Below are positions 26,001 to 39,037 of a stretch of 62,000 nt of DNA, piece after piece. The stretch's first letter is position 1, and every line of letters begins with the position of its first letter. The notes beneath the pieces are model-generated. The model saw only the letters and a program-made list of their open reading frames with translations, was not told the DNA's origin and ran no database searches. The DNA comes from Chrysomallon squamiferum (taxonomy: Eukaryota > Mollusca > Gastropoda > Neomphalida > Peltospiridae), in the NCBI GenBank assembly GCA_012295275.1, contig CM022672.1:14067995-14129994 (forward strand), written 5' to 3'. The translations under genes and the position numbers were made by a program.

Positions 26001-28490
26001 ATATATTATTAAAAAACTTTTTTTTAAACATTGATGCTGACAAATTTCCCCAACGATTGCTATGTGCTATATTGATCGATCTTTTGGAATTACTCTAACA
26101 CCCATTATCATTAATGCATTGCTGCCTTTTTTGTGTATATTATTATCACACTCACTACCGCTTATATCAGTTCCGCATTAATGTTAAAAAAGAAATACAC
26201 AGCCAGTGTGAATGTATCGCTCTTTAACTTGCATGAATTCATGCCTTAATACGTAACATTAACTTTATGTTGAATATTCAAGGCAGGGTCAAAAATGTGA
26301 TCTCTTCTTGCGAAAATAATAACAAATAAGAAAAAACAACATGTTGGCTAACACAAAATGTTGTAGGCGTCATATATCCATAATGATATACATTTATTGT
26401 TTGTAAATATATTCCATGCGACATAAAATAAAAATAAAAGAGAAAAGTCAAACGTTTGTTGTCTTTTCACATGGTTATTGCTCTTTTAGGGAAACTACTA
26501 TTTGTGTAGTGTGTCATTAGCAGTTACGATACAGGCAAACATAAGTACTAAAAGGAATCGATAGAAATATACAAATGCAGTTAGAAATGGTCATCTCACT
26601 GAAGTTTTATCTTGAATTCTTACTAATATCTTCTGTTTGTATTTTGTAAAAGTATAATCTGTATAAATTAAGCATGTCAAAACATTGTATTTAATTAATA
26701 ATTTATGGACATTTGATTCAGTGATTATCATTGATAATTAATAATCTTTCAATCATGCACTCCAAAATGCCTTTTCACAGTTTGGTAAACAATGTTTTTG
26801 TGATGAAAATTTAAAACACAAATGTTTTAAAATCATTTTATTTACAAAATTATATTGTACATTCAGAGGACTTCATTCATTGGATATTTAATATATATAA
26901 AAAAAATGAATTTGTAAAAAAAACCCCCCAAAAACAAATGAATTTGTAAAAAAAAAAAAAAAAAAAATGAATTTACATATTAAAAATATTATGGTTAATG
27001 TCATTATATAATCTCAAAATTCTGTTCACTGCTGTGATTTTATTTATTGTGTATTCTGAGAATTTTAATACAGTATTCAATAAATATAAAAACTAATTTG
27101 TAAAACAGAAACAAACAAATATGAATTTTCATATTCAAATTATTATGACTGATGTAGTCATTTTATCATTTAAAAATTTTGTTCACTGCTGTACATTTTT
27201 GTACATTCTGAGAATTTTAAAATAAGCATATTCAATAAATATAAAAAAAAAGTCATTGGAAAAACAAAAACAAAATGAATTTACATATTAAAATTATTAT
27301 GACTGATGTAATTTTATTATTCTCAAATTAACTGTATGAGTTCATATTATACCTCCGTATTTGTAGTAACCACTAAAAGTATTTAAAAAACCCCAAAGAA
27401 ACAACGAAAAAACAAAACTGGGATTTTCAAATGATGTTAAAGATTCAAATACTTGTTATTTGGAAACAGCTTATTAATCTATGGGCCAAAAATCTTAAAA
27501 TGCCAGCAATCAGATCAAAATTAAGCAAAAAAAAATTTAAAATAGAAAAAGTTAATTACATCATTATATAGTAAAGACTATCCTATGCATAATACATTAA
27601 CATATATACAAATTATCATCTAACACATACTTCAAAACTAGAAATACTAGTTTAAATTACTTTTTGTTTTCACAAAAATATTATTTAAACAGAATCGCAT
27701 AATAATTTCTCTTAATGAAAGCCCAGTGGTTTAGTCTATAGATTTAATTTAGAAAAATAAGTATAAAAATTCATAAAAATATTTCATTATTTCATATTCT
27801 AAAACATATTAAGTACTAGTTTTAAAATATAAGCCAGCCAACAAAAACAGAAACTATATATTTCTTTTCTTTGCCTTTCTTTAAATTATTCTTTTTAAAC
27901 TATTAACATAAAGAGAATAAAACATTTTAAATTTAAAACTAATAAAAAATAAACAAAAGATCTTCATAATTATTAGTGTTATGTAAAAAAAGAAAAAGAA
28001 ATTCAAGATCAACATTTTCTTCTTGTTATTAAAACTTCAGAAAATCCATATTCACTTGTGTCCATGGTGATTTATTTATAACAAAATATATTTGTAAAAT
28101 TCTAATTTTCTTTTAATCAACTAACTTATTACTTTGAATAATAATAATAACAATAGTAACAATAATATTATTACAAAAAAAATGTTCAAAAATGTCTCAG
28201 CTTAAACTGTCATTCATTAATTTTCTTACATTATTGTACTTGGCAAAACCATTTTTCTTCTCAACATTACCAAAGATTTTGCACATTTTCCAGATTGTGT
28301 AACATCAAAGCAAATGAGTAAAAAAAAATATACATGAAACCATAATAAGTCCGTAAATTTCTCCCTAAATTATTCATAGGATGAGTATTGCACAGAAATC
28401 TATTGTTCACATCCGCACCGACACTTGAGTCAAAAAACATCTGACGAGTAACTTCATTTTTGGACAGTAATGTAAACATGTCAAGTGTTT
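26000..28490. other. Intergenic stretch between SH3BP2 and the cysteine-rich gene
   Basis: AT-rich, with a three-copy tandem repeat at 26930-27330 and otherwise no coding signal. A minus-strand AATAAA at about 28071-28076 may be the polyadenylation signal of the cysteine-rich gene. Confidence 0.5.
26930..27330. repeat. ~155-bp tandem repeat, about 2.5 copies
   Basis: Copies share aatgaatttacatatt, ttctgttcactgctgt, tattctgagaatttta and tattcaataaatataaaaa in the same order, starting near 26940, 27115 and 27275. Confidence 0.65.
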
Positions 28491-28491
28491 T

Positions 28492-30781
28492 CTATAATCC
28501 TGAATATTCAGGCTGATTTGATGACGTTAGTCGTGTAGTTTCTTCCACTAATCTGCTTTTCTTCTTCTTGCGATACTGGTAGCAGTTTATTCCAACTATT
28601 ACACAAACTATTATCCCAGCTGCAGAAAAAAAAAAAAAAAAAAAAAAAAAATTATCTTTTTTTAAAAACAGCTTGTCTATAAATTATTTATTTTAAATGA
28701 AAATTCAAATTTTTTTTTCCGCAACTGAAATTAACTTTAAAAAAACCCCATAAATCTGTAAATTATTTCAAATGAAAAAATAATATAGTAATAATAATTT
28801 TTCTTTAATAAGTTTAACTAAAAAAAAAAACCCACTAAATTATCTTAAACAGAAAATCTAAAAAACAATTTTCGTTAACTTATAAAACCACATTGTCCAA
28901 TATGAAAAATAAAAACGAAAACTAAACAAAATAATTATATAATATCTGAAATTAAAAAAAAAAAAAAAAATGGTATTAAAATAACTAATACTTATTGTCA
29001 TACCTATAGTAACACCTGCAATAATTGCAATGAATTCTTCGGTAGGTTTGCAGGCTTGTTTGCTTTTGTCAACTGTCCACAGTGGTGGGTCACATGGGTG
29101 TGGTGTGAAACTGCCTGCTGGACAGTAACTGCTGGGTGGACACGGCACAGGACGTTCATTGGGCTGCTGTTAAATTAGAAAAAATGCAAATGACAAAACA
29201 CACACACGTTAATTTATCATCTTTTTAAAGTAAAAGCTTTACGATTAGAATTACAAGAATATTAAAGATAAAATACTCATATTTTCAAGTAACAAAATTA
29301 TCACCATTATCTTTTTTTTCTTCTTTTTTTTTAAAAATCAAAAAAATAATATTTGCATTGTTTTAAGAAAAAAGGAGAAACTGAAAAAAAAAATGTGTAT
29401 TACAAAAAAAAGTAGTAATTAAAAGATGTAAGTAGCAGTTCAGCGTATTGTTAGAAAAAAGAAAAATGAAGACCATTAATTTATCAACTGACTTTAAATA
29501 AAAAGTAATTAATATTTCAAATATTTTAAGATAAAAGCTAAAATAAGAATTATACTATCATGTAATATCAGATTACAATAATACAAGTGACCATTATTAT
29601 CCTTATCATCATCATTATCATCATTGTCATTGTCATTTACTTATTTATTTATTGCAATTATAAAATTATTGATTAATAATATAACTTCAAATTAGAGTAA
29701 TACTATGCAATGCATTATCATCATCATTATAATTATCTTTATTTGTTTATTTATGTACTTGTTTATGTATTTATTTATTTATTTATTTACAAATATAAAT
29801 TACATTAATAGCACAAAATCAGATTTATTTACTTATTTACAAATATTAATTATATTAACATAATATCAGATTACAATAATACTGCATGCAGGACAATCAT
29901 CATCATTATAATTATACTTATTAATTAATTTATTTATTTTCAAATACAAATTATAATAATAATAAAACATCAGATTACAATGCTGGTATTTTCTGGGATG
30001 TCATCTTCATTATAATTATCTTTATTTATTTATTTATTTATTTATATACTTACTTATTTACAAATATACACTATATTAATAATATAACATCAGATAACAG
30101 TAATATTACATACAGGACAGTAAAATCCGGCCTGACATTCATTGCAGTGAGTTTGTCCTGATTGTAATGTGTAATAACCATGTTTACAGGTTACACATTT
30201 TCCTGCATGATTTTCATTTGCTGTACCTATATTGAAAGAAAATAACACCAATTCAAAGAAAAAAAACCCTCAATGTTTCAACTATTTTATACATACATAC
30301 ATACTGAATTAAAAATAAAGAAAAAACACACCCCCGACAAAAAAATAAACCATGCAAAAGTATTTTCTTTTGTAATCAAAACTTGTTGTTTTTATAAATG
30401 TTGTCCAATGCTATTTTCGAATTAAAAAAAAAAAAAGATGAAAAATCCATTCCAGAAAACCCTAACAAGAAAAAAAAAAAAAAAATAGTGCTTATATTCT
30501 TTTATAATCAAGATATTATTTGAATGTCTTAAAACATAAAAACCCCCATCTTAGCCATTTTCTCATTATTATTATTTTTCATACACCTGGCTGTAGATTT
30601 ACCTTCAAAACAGTATAAAGATAATAATAAAAAAATGTATTACCTGCAACACAAGCAGTACAATTCGTAGCACCTGGATTTTTGGCCTCGTATCCTGGGT
30701 GACAGGGTGAACAAAATTTGCTTCCAGTCTCACTAAAATAAACAAAGATAATTATACAAATGTTTTACAGGCACTTTTGGC

Positions 30782-30830
<49 letters not shown>

Positions 30831-30861
30831 TAACAATAACAGCAACAGCAACAGCAACAGC

Positions 30862-30903
<42 letters not shown>

Positions 30904-33900
30904 AATAATAATAATAATAACAATAAATACTTTCATGCAACACTGGTTAGGTAATTTTCAATGTTCTGTTAACTTATGGCAATGATATATAAAAAAAAAT
31001 TATAAACTGATAAAACAATTCAAAAACAAACTGCTGCAAAAAAGCTATGAGGTTCTAGTGTTTGGTTCGTCATAAGAACAGTATATTAAAATTAACTGAC
31101 AAAAAGAAGAAGAAAAAAGAAGCACCCACAAAAACTGATAATGTGAAGATATTTGAATTTCTACAGCTCTTAGAGGTCAAAAACTAAATAAATTATAAAT
31201 TATGCATATCTTTGAAATTTTTGGTATACTTGTAAAATAAATTAAAATCCATTAATAGCTCTATGACAAAAAAGTATTCTGTAATCAAAAATGCTTCATT
31301 GGCCCATAACCTATCAGGATTATTATTACAAATATGCCTAATGACTGTAATAATTATTATCAAAAGTATGCCATATGATCTATCAGTATTATTATTACAA
31401 CAAGTATACCCTATGACTTCAATAATTATCATCAAAAGTATGCCCTATGATCTATCAGTATTATTACAAGTATGGCATATGACTATAATAATTATTATTA
31501 CAAGTATACCCCATGATTTAAAATAATTATTATTACAAGAATGCCCATGATCTTTCAGTATTATCATTATAAGTATGCTCCACATCTATCAGTATTATAT
31601 TATTACAAGTATGCCCTATAATCTATCAGTATTATTATTACAAGTATGCCCTGTGATCTATCAATATTATTATTACAAGTATGCCCATAATCTATCAGTA
31701 TTATTATTACTAGTATGCCCATAATCTATCAGTATTATTATTACAAGTATGCCCTGTGATCTATCAATATTATTATTACAAGTATGCCCATAATCTATCA
31801 GTATTATTATTACTAGTATGCCCATAATCTATCAGTATTATTATTACTAGTATGCCCCACAGTGTATAAAGTTAATTAATAAAGAAATCTTACTTGGTAA
31901 AGTAACCAGGTAGGCAGTCATTACACTTAGTTCGTCCTTTTGTTTCTTGGAAAGTACCTGGTTTACAGACAGAGCATGTTGTAGAGTTCTCTTTATCAGT
32001 GGCTGAACCTGTTATTGAAAAACTGATCATTAAGAAAGACCCTACCTGTATTTGAAGATATGAAAATTAGTGTATGATGTACACATGCACAGATATACAG
32101 GCTCACACACACAATTATTATTATTATAATTCCAAACCAGAAAACAAAAGATAATGATCACAATGTACCTGTACATATTCTATAAATAAATAAATAAATA
32201 ATAATGAATTATTTAATAATTTGAAACATTGTATGAAGATTCACAGGCAATGTGGATATTAATAGTATGTTATTACTGATCTGTAATAAAAATATCAATA
32301 TATATAAATGTGTGTACACGTACACACCCACCCACCATACAAACATAATATATTATTACCTGGTAAACAAGGTTCACACAGTTCAGTACTAGTGTTGTTC
32401 TTAAAATACCCAGGTTGGCAACCAGTGCAATTGGTGGAACCCATTTTTCTGCAATTTATAACAAGAAAAATCCAATTATTATGTACACAAATATTTTTTG
32501 AAACAACTGAAGAAACATATATAAAAAAAAAAAAATAATAATTTTATTAAGTGATTAGAAATTAATACACACCTTACTTATTTTAACCGATATACTAGTT
32601 ACCAGTTTACAAAGTAATATTCAAATTAGAAAAAATACACTCCTTAATTAATGATGTATCCAATAATTTTGTCTTATTTTTCAAGTTTAAAAAAGGAAAG
32701 TTTGTTCAAGTTGGAATATCAAAAGATTGTTAATAATTTTATTACATCAATAGAGTTATGGGAGATAACTATGAACATTTATCTTACTTTGCTTCAAAAC
32801 CTTCTTCACATGGGAGACAACCATGTTCTCCTGGACTTGGCTGATAGGATCCTGAGGGTAAAAATTATTTTATTATTTTTATGTGTATATTTATATATGT
32901 ATGAATATACATTTATGTATGTGTGTGTCTCTGTGTTTGTTTGTGTGTATGTGAGTATGAATATACTGACTGATATTTTGTAACAGTATTATTTTATTGT
33001 ATGATTAAAGTTGTTATTAATGATTAAAGTTGGCCCAAAACATTAATGATAACCGTAACCTTGAAGCATGTAGAAATATTTACCATTCATTCATAGAGTC
33101 AGAGATTAAATAAACAACACAGTTTACAATTAAATTTGTTTAATGTCATCAACACCAAACATTACCTCCTGCAAGTGATCAGTGCAATACAGAACAATAT
33201 TACAGGTACCTTTTTCACAAACTGTACAGTTGATAGTGCTGGTTTCATTACTGAAAGTGCCTGGTGGACAAAGTGAACAAGAACTGCAACCAGTAACACT
33301 GAAATTAGAAAAATACGGTTATATATATATATTTCCTTGTATTTCCAAAATACTATGATACACACACAGACATACAAAACACACACACACACACACACAC
33401 AATTTATTATTATTTTATATTTTACACTAAGTAACAGAAAACACAACAACACTATACCTATGCATCAGCTATATGATATGAAAATAATAACTGTCCAACA
33501 CAACTATTAAATACAAAATAATCATATTTTATAGTAAAAATACAACTTTAAAAAATTAAAAAGTTTATTAAATGTACATATTAAGGATGATAACATACTT
33601 GCAGTATGTTCCAGTTCTACAGATTTCACATTTTGTCTGTCCAGTTTGATTCTGATAAAAACCTTTCTCACAAGGAAAACAACTCACTGAACCACTTGTA
33701 TCAGTAAAGGTACCTGTAAGAAATAAAAACAAAAATAATATTAATAATAGAAAAGAAATAAACAAAAATAATAATATAATAAATGTAGTAATAGCCGTAC
33801 TAGTAGTAAAATAATATAATATTAATAACAATAATGGCAGCAACCAGAGTAATATAATAACATTACTCAATCAAAATTAATAATAGTAAAATAAGAAGAA

Positions 33901-34912
33901 AAGTAAAAAATTTAAGTAACAATAATGATAATAATGATAATAGATAATATTAATACAATAATATTAACTCTGACACAATAACAATAACAATAAACAATAA
34001 TGATAATGATAATAACAACAAGACCATAATAACTTTGTATAGTATAATTAATAACAGTAATAATCTAACTAAACCGTTTTTTTAGGGCATGTTTATATTT
34101 ATATGTTAATTTTGCAGTGAAAAATAAAGGAAGGAAAATAAAAAAGGAAAAATAAAATAAAAGAAGTTTAAAATACAAATAAATATGAATAAATAAAGTA
34201 GTTGTTATTTTGTAGGGATATGTGTGGGGTGAAGCAACAGACATATAATTACATTCGATTTACTTTTAACATAATTACAATCTTTATTCAATGCACCACA
34301 CCGGTACCCCAAACAAACAACCTTGGATATATCAGAATTCCAGATAAGGTAAAAGATCCCTTATCTGAAATTCTGACATCCAATAATCTACTTATACAAA
34401 ACTTTATTTAATGCACAAAATTATCAAATATTTTATATAAAAAAAAAAAAAAAAAAACCTGTCAGGAAAAATATAAAAAACAAACTTAAATAAATAAAAA
34501 TAATAAAAATATTTGTATTTGAGCTATATATGAATTATGAACGGATTATTATTTTAAGGCTTTTAAGCCCAGTTTTACACGGGTCACATGATGACTGTCC
34601 ACTCTTGCTCTGAAACTGACCTCTATGGCAAGCTGTACAGTATGTTTCATTCAAACAGAAGCCAGGTTTCTGGGAACAGCATCCACAATTTTCAGTTGCT
34701 ATAAATAATAATAACAATAACAATGACAACAAAATATAATAATTAAAAATGCACGCACACACATATACAAATATACACAGATGAACAGACATATTTATAC
34801 ATTCATACACACCTCCTATACTACATTTGATAACCAGATATAAAATTATTACAATCACACACAAACATATAAAATATTATTGTTATTATTAAAAGTTAAT
34901 CTATTACAATGA

Positions 34913-34950
<38 letters not shown>

Positions 34951-35649
34951 TAATAACAAATAACAAATAAATAATAAAAAATAAAGAAATTATTTTTGTT
35001 TTTACTTTCGTTGGAAAAACTTCCTGCTTCACACTGTGAACAGATGTTAGAAGGAAAGCCAGTGCAGTTCAAATCTGTTCCAGACTGTGTATCATGTGTC
35101 CATGATTCAGTGCAGACATACATCCAGAATAAAACTACAGAATAATAACAACAACAACAACAACGATAATAATAATAATAATAATAATAATACAGAACTT
35201 AAATATATTAATTGGTAGCATAATTTTATATTCATGGGTTTTTTCAATTTACAAGAAGTAAATAATAAGATTAATAAGCTGCATATTTTCTCTTTAATAA
35301 TTGTAACAATTTATTTAAAAAAACATTTTTAAAGTGCAAAATCAGTAAAGACGATGCCCATAAATTAGCTACAAAATATAAATAAAAAATAAAAAATAAA
35401 ATAAGATTATGATTTATATTTGTGCAGCACTGACTATCTTCTGAAAGTTTAGTAGAAATATCGTTATAAACGTGACAATATTAACTTCACATATGCAAGA
35501 TCAAATCACTTACATACTATTATTCATTCAACTATTATGATTATGGCATAATTACTATCAGTATGATTATCACGTTCGAATTTTTATTTTGTTGCTTATA
35601 TATCGGTATTCTTACCAATAGAAAATACGTGAAACAATATCATTCTCAT
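28492..35649 (-). CDS. Type I membrane protein with GCC2/GCC3 (ephrin-receptor/TNFR-like) cysteine repeats
   Basis: Twelve exons join in phase to 415 codons plus stop: 35616-35649, 35006-35134, 34579-34698, 33599-33713, 33210-33298, 32788-32851, 32360-32448, 31894-32008, 30644-30732, 30114-30226, 29004-29166, 28492-28619. The start ATG gives a signal peptide (MRMILFHVFSIVLFWMYVC). The ectodomain is a row of short modules with CxxCxxG spacing (GFYQNQTGQTKCEIC, GTFQETKGRTKC, GYYTLQSGQTHC) and many NxS/T sites. One helix spans about residues 364-385 (FIAIIAGVTIAGIIVCVIVG), followed by a tail with four consecutive lysines and terminal YSGL, a YxxPhi sorting signal. The modules fit the GCC2_GCC3 family found in ELAPOR- and SCUBE-type proteins, but no kinase, CUB or EGF domain is present. 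Ligand and function are unknown. The exact acceptor of the 29004-29166 exon could be three bases further in. Confidence 0.87.
29560..30120. repeat. ~110-bp intron repeat ending at an exon donor
   Basis: Four to five copies share atcagattacaataatac, then catcatcattataattat, ATTT runs and acaaatataaatta. The last copy runs into the donor of the 30114-30226 exon (acatacaggaca), and an internal copy near 29880 carries a similar gcatgcaggaca. Confidence 0.6.
30783..30925. repeat. AAT/AAC/AGC composite trinucleotide array
   Basis: A run of AAT, then AAC and AGC, then AAC and AAT again, in an intron of the cysteine-rich gene. Open on both strands only by composition. Confidence 0.95.
31298..31858. 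repeat. ~34-36 bp minisatellite with higher-order structure
   Basis: About 15 copies of tatgccctatgatctatcag plus tattattattacaag, lying in the intron between the 31894-32008 and 30644-30732 exons. Toward the right end a three-unit block of about 105 bp recurs almost exactly. Confidence 0.85.
33800..34335 (+). repeat. Interspersed repeat family R1, copy a
   Basis: Lies in an intron of the cysteine-rich membrane-protein gene. It shares a long run of landmarks with 58.8-59.5 kb: gacacaataacaataaca, tagtataattaata, ttgtaggga, ttacaatctttattca and caccacacc. No coding capacity is seen. Confidence 0.55.
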
Positions 35650-36540
35650 CTCTGAAGTTTCCTTTCAGTCATTATTTCGAACAATGTCAAGAAATGTAAT
35701 AAGTAGTTTAACACAAAAAAACAAATCCCATAAAATTGTGTACACAACTAACTTGTCATGTGAGTAAATGAGGGGACGTAACTCTCAATTCCTGTTGAAG
35801 AGCGGTAAAAACAACATAAAACGTAATAACGAGAACTCGGATCATGTCAGAGAAATAGTAGGCTTTATTATCACTGATGAAAGCAAATATTTGTTTTCTT
35901 CATATTATTTTAATGATTATTTGATAGGATTTTTGGTTGCTACAACTTAAGATTATGCATGATACATATATAAGAACATCACATCCAAGCAAACTTCATT
36001 TCTGAATAGATATACCGTTATACGATTTGGTAGTTATATTTGTATTCCACTCTGTGATTCAAAGAAAAGTTGCAGAATATTCGGTTAATCATTTCGACAA
36101 ATAGCCAGCATATTCCAGTTTAAATCGTCTAAATTTCCAATTCTCAGGCACTGAAAGAACCTGGTTAAATTTGAAAATTCTTATTTAAAAAAAAATAAAT
36201 GAGAGGAGTGAACCAAAGAACCTTCCAATCACACCTTGATTATTTCTTTTGACTACATGAGGAAGAATGCTGAAGATTTTTTTCTTGCGTTTCTAGCAGA
36301 TGTTCGCTCAGTTCCTCGATAAAATTATTCAAATTTGTATACTTTTTAGCCCTTGTTCCTACAAATTATAAATATATAATAATTTGATTTTTTCGTTTAT
36401 GCCGTGAAAAAATAATAATAAAAAACAAGAATAAACAAAATAATAATTAAAGTAAGCGCGTAGATCACACACCAAAGTATCATTTGCTCGGTGTAGATCA
36501 CACGCCATAGTTGCACCAATTAATGTTTCGGGATGATCCG
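35650..36540. other. Upstream region of the cysteine-rich gene
   Basis: No coding signal is seen. It should contain that gene's promoter, but I see no clear TATA box or initiator. A short near-duplicate (gtagatcacac) occurs at 36461 and 36493. Confidence 0.4.
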
Positions 36541-37793
36541 CAAAACGTAGTTTTGTTTTGTTTCTTCAAATCAAGATAATTTTAAAATAAACATACGGTA
36601 ACTAGTGTTCTACAACTTACTTTCCCTAAACTCTGTTTGTCTAAAATCATTCATGAAAAAGTGGCATCCTCTGTTGAAAGTTAAACATTACAGATATAAA
36701 CATCAGTATATAAGAAACAACATGACTAAATAATGTAACACATTTTTTTCATATATAAAGCGACTAGCATTAAATAACCAAGACGATTAAGCGATTATAA
36801 TAATCTGATTAATAACAAAGCAAATATTTCGTACAAACCTCAGTGTCATATTAATAAACATCTTTTTCCCTCTTTCACCTAAATTAGTATCATCAAGTAC
36901 ATTTATACATAACTGTCAATGGTATCTGAACCGCCCTTTTGTAAAATACTATTTTAGTTTATTAATATGTGTAAAATTAAGTCAGGGTGAGCTTTTGCAA
37001 CACGACGGTTCAGTTTAGCAATATCATCCTTTAAGGTTACCGGTTTAAATCCGTGGTTCTAAGCTGTTTCCACATTACTGCCTTAAAGAAGAAATCATTC
37101 TGGATCCTCTTTGTTGTCACATAGTCTGTTAGTTTGGTTACATGGGACACGTACGTGATCAGGACGCCCATCCATGTTGTCAATCCACCCATCTGGAACT
37201 ATAAAACTGAGGGGACAAAACAGGATCCCGGTCTTATCTCAGATAAAGTTAATTAAACAAATATGTGTAGTTCCACAAACTAGGTGTTCCCACCAACGTG
37301 ATGTAATTTCTCACCTATAATATTTTGATTTGATCTAAACGAGAGGTTGTTGACCACTTACCTCATTTGAATGTTAAAGAATAGAAGTAATTACTCTTTT
37401 ATTTAAATCATTATATACGTCTACAAGTATCTTGATGAACATTCCAACAAACATTCGGAATTCAGAAGTTATTATTCATTTATTCCTGTTTCATCATCAT
37501 CATTGCTCTTGTTGTAGATTCTTTTTTATTATTATTTTTTTTTTATTTTATTCGTTCCGTTCCGCGCAGCAGTTTAGGTTTTGCTATAGAAATAATACTA
37601 CTTATTTAAATATTAACAGTATTAAGTATAGGTCATTTATGTCTGGCCCGTACAGGTAGGCTCCATCTGTTTCTTTTGCTTCGTTGGCAGAGGTGTTTTT
37701 TTTCCATAATGACGTTTCCTCTTAAGAGCCAAGATCCAAACGTTCTTCCGTTGATAAAAGCATCTCTGTTGTTTTCCTTTCTATTTATTTATT

Positions 37794-37853
<60 letters not shown>

Positions 37854-38364
37854 TTAAAAGCTCTCGCTCTCTCTATCTTTTCATCCACACATTGAACTAT
37901 TTTTTTGGTTCCCAATAGTACCTTCTTCAGTTTTTCAAAATTTCTTAATGAAATCCAAATTTTATTAATATATATAGTATCTATAATAATAATAAATGTT
38001 AATAAAAGTGATATTTTTATAGCGCAGTTTCCATTATTGATGTTTAAAAGCTGAACTGAGACGATAACAATCTAAAATCTAAACCACAGAATAATAACAC
38101 TAAAATGAATAATTTAGACTGCTTGTAAGTACTTTCTGAAGAGTGAGTTTAGAATCGTGAATTAAATCTGCTGTCGGTTTCCAATTCTTTGACTGCTGAT
38201 GGTAAAGTGTTCCAGATGATCCATCGATCAAGATTATTAAAAGGACTAAACGGATAAATAATATACTATTATTTGTTAAATGTAACTGCATTAAAAACAA
38301 CATTTCTACTGTTACAATTTTATATATGTATTTATTCAGATTAGTGGTATTTCGGCATTCTTTT

Positions 38365-38984
38365 TTAATCATAAACCCGTTTATTGACTGAAATAAAAAA
38401 ACGAGGCCAATATTATAAACATATATGTACTATTTTAAATATAAATTATGGTACTCTGTGTATGTCTTATGTATATATGTATATTTCATGTTTATCTAAG
38501 TATGTTTGTGTATGTAAACATCTGTCTAACCGTATATATATGAAAAAAGACTTACAGCTATTCAAAAAATGCGCTACTTCAGCGACAGACACCACACCAT
38601 CTTCTGCAAGATAAAAGAACCAATTTATTTATTTATTGTTTTTATTTGCGTGCGTGTATTTTTACAAACTGTATTGTGAAGACTTGTAGCTGGCGATATG
38701 ATTTTAACTACAGCCGCATACAGAGGCCTGCAGAATGTTAATACGAGTCAAAAAGGAGAATTTACGACGTATTTAAATCTGTAAAATCAGATAATTACTT
38801 ACTGTTACTATCAAGGAAAATCAGCCGACGAATCCTTTCATCTTCAGAGATAAAGGCATTGTGGTCCCTGTCTAACATTTTGAAATAAACGTTTGAGTCG
38901 TATCCAAGGCATATGTCTAACTCTGCTTTTACTATCTTGTTGTCACCTACAATTTCGAATACATACAATAATATGCCTAAATAC

Positions 38985-39037
<53 letters not shown>

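Noticed and set aside
30733-30954. Poly-Asn, poly-Val and poly-Cys frames
   Set aside because: They are translations of an AAT/AAC/AGC array in an intron.
31298-31858. Possible CRISPR-like array
   Set aside because: The repeats are contiguous without unique spacers and the context is a eukaryotic intron; it is a minisatellite.
35768-35950. 60-codon plus-strand frame upstream of the cysteine-rich gene
   Set aside because: Length is within chance for this composition, with no homology, partner exon or promoter.
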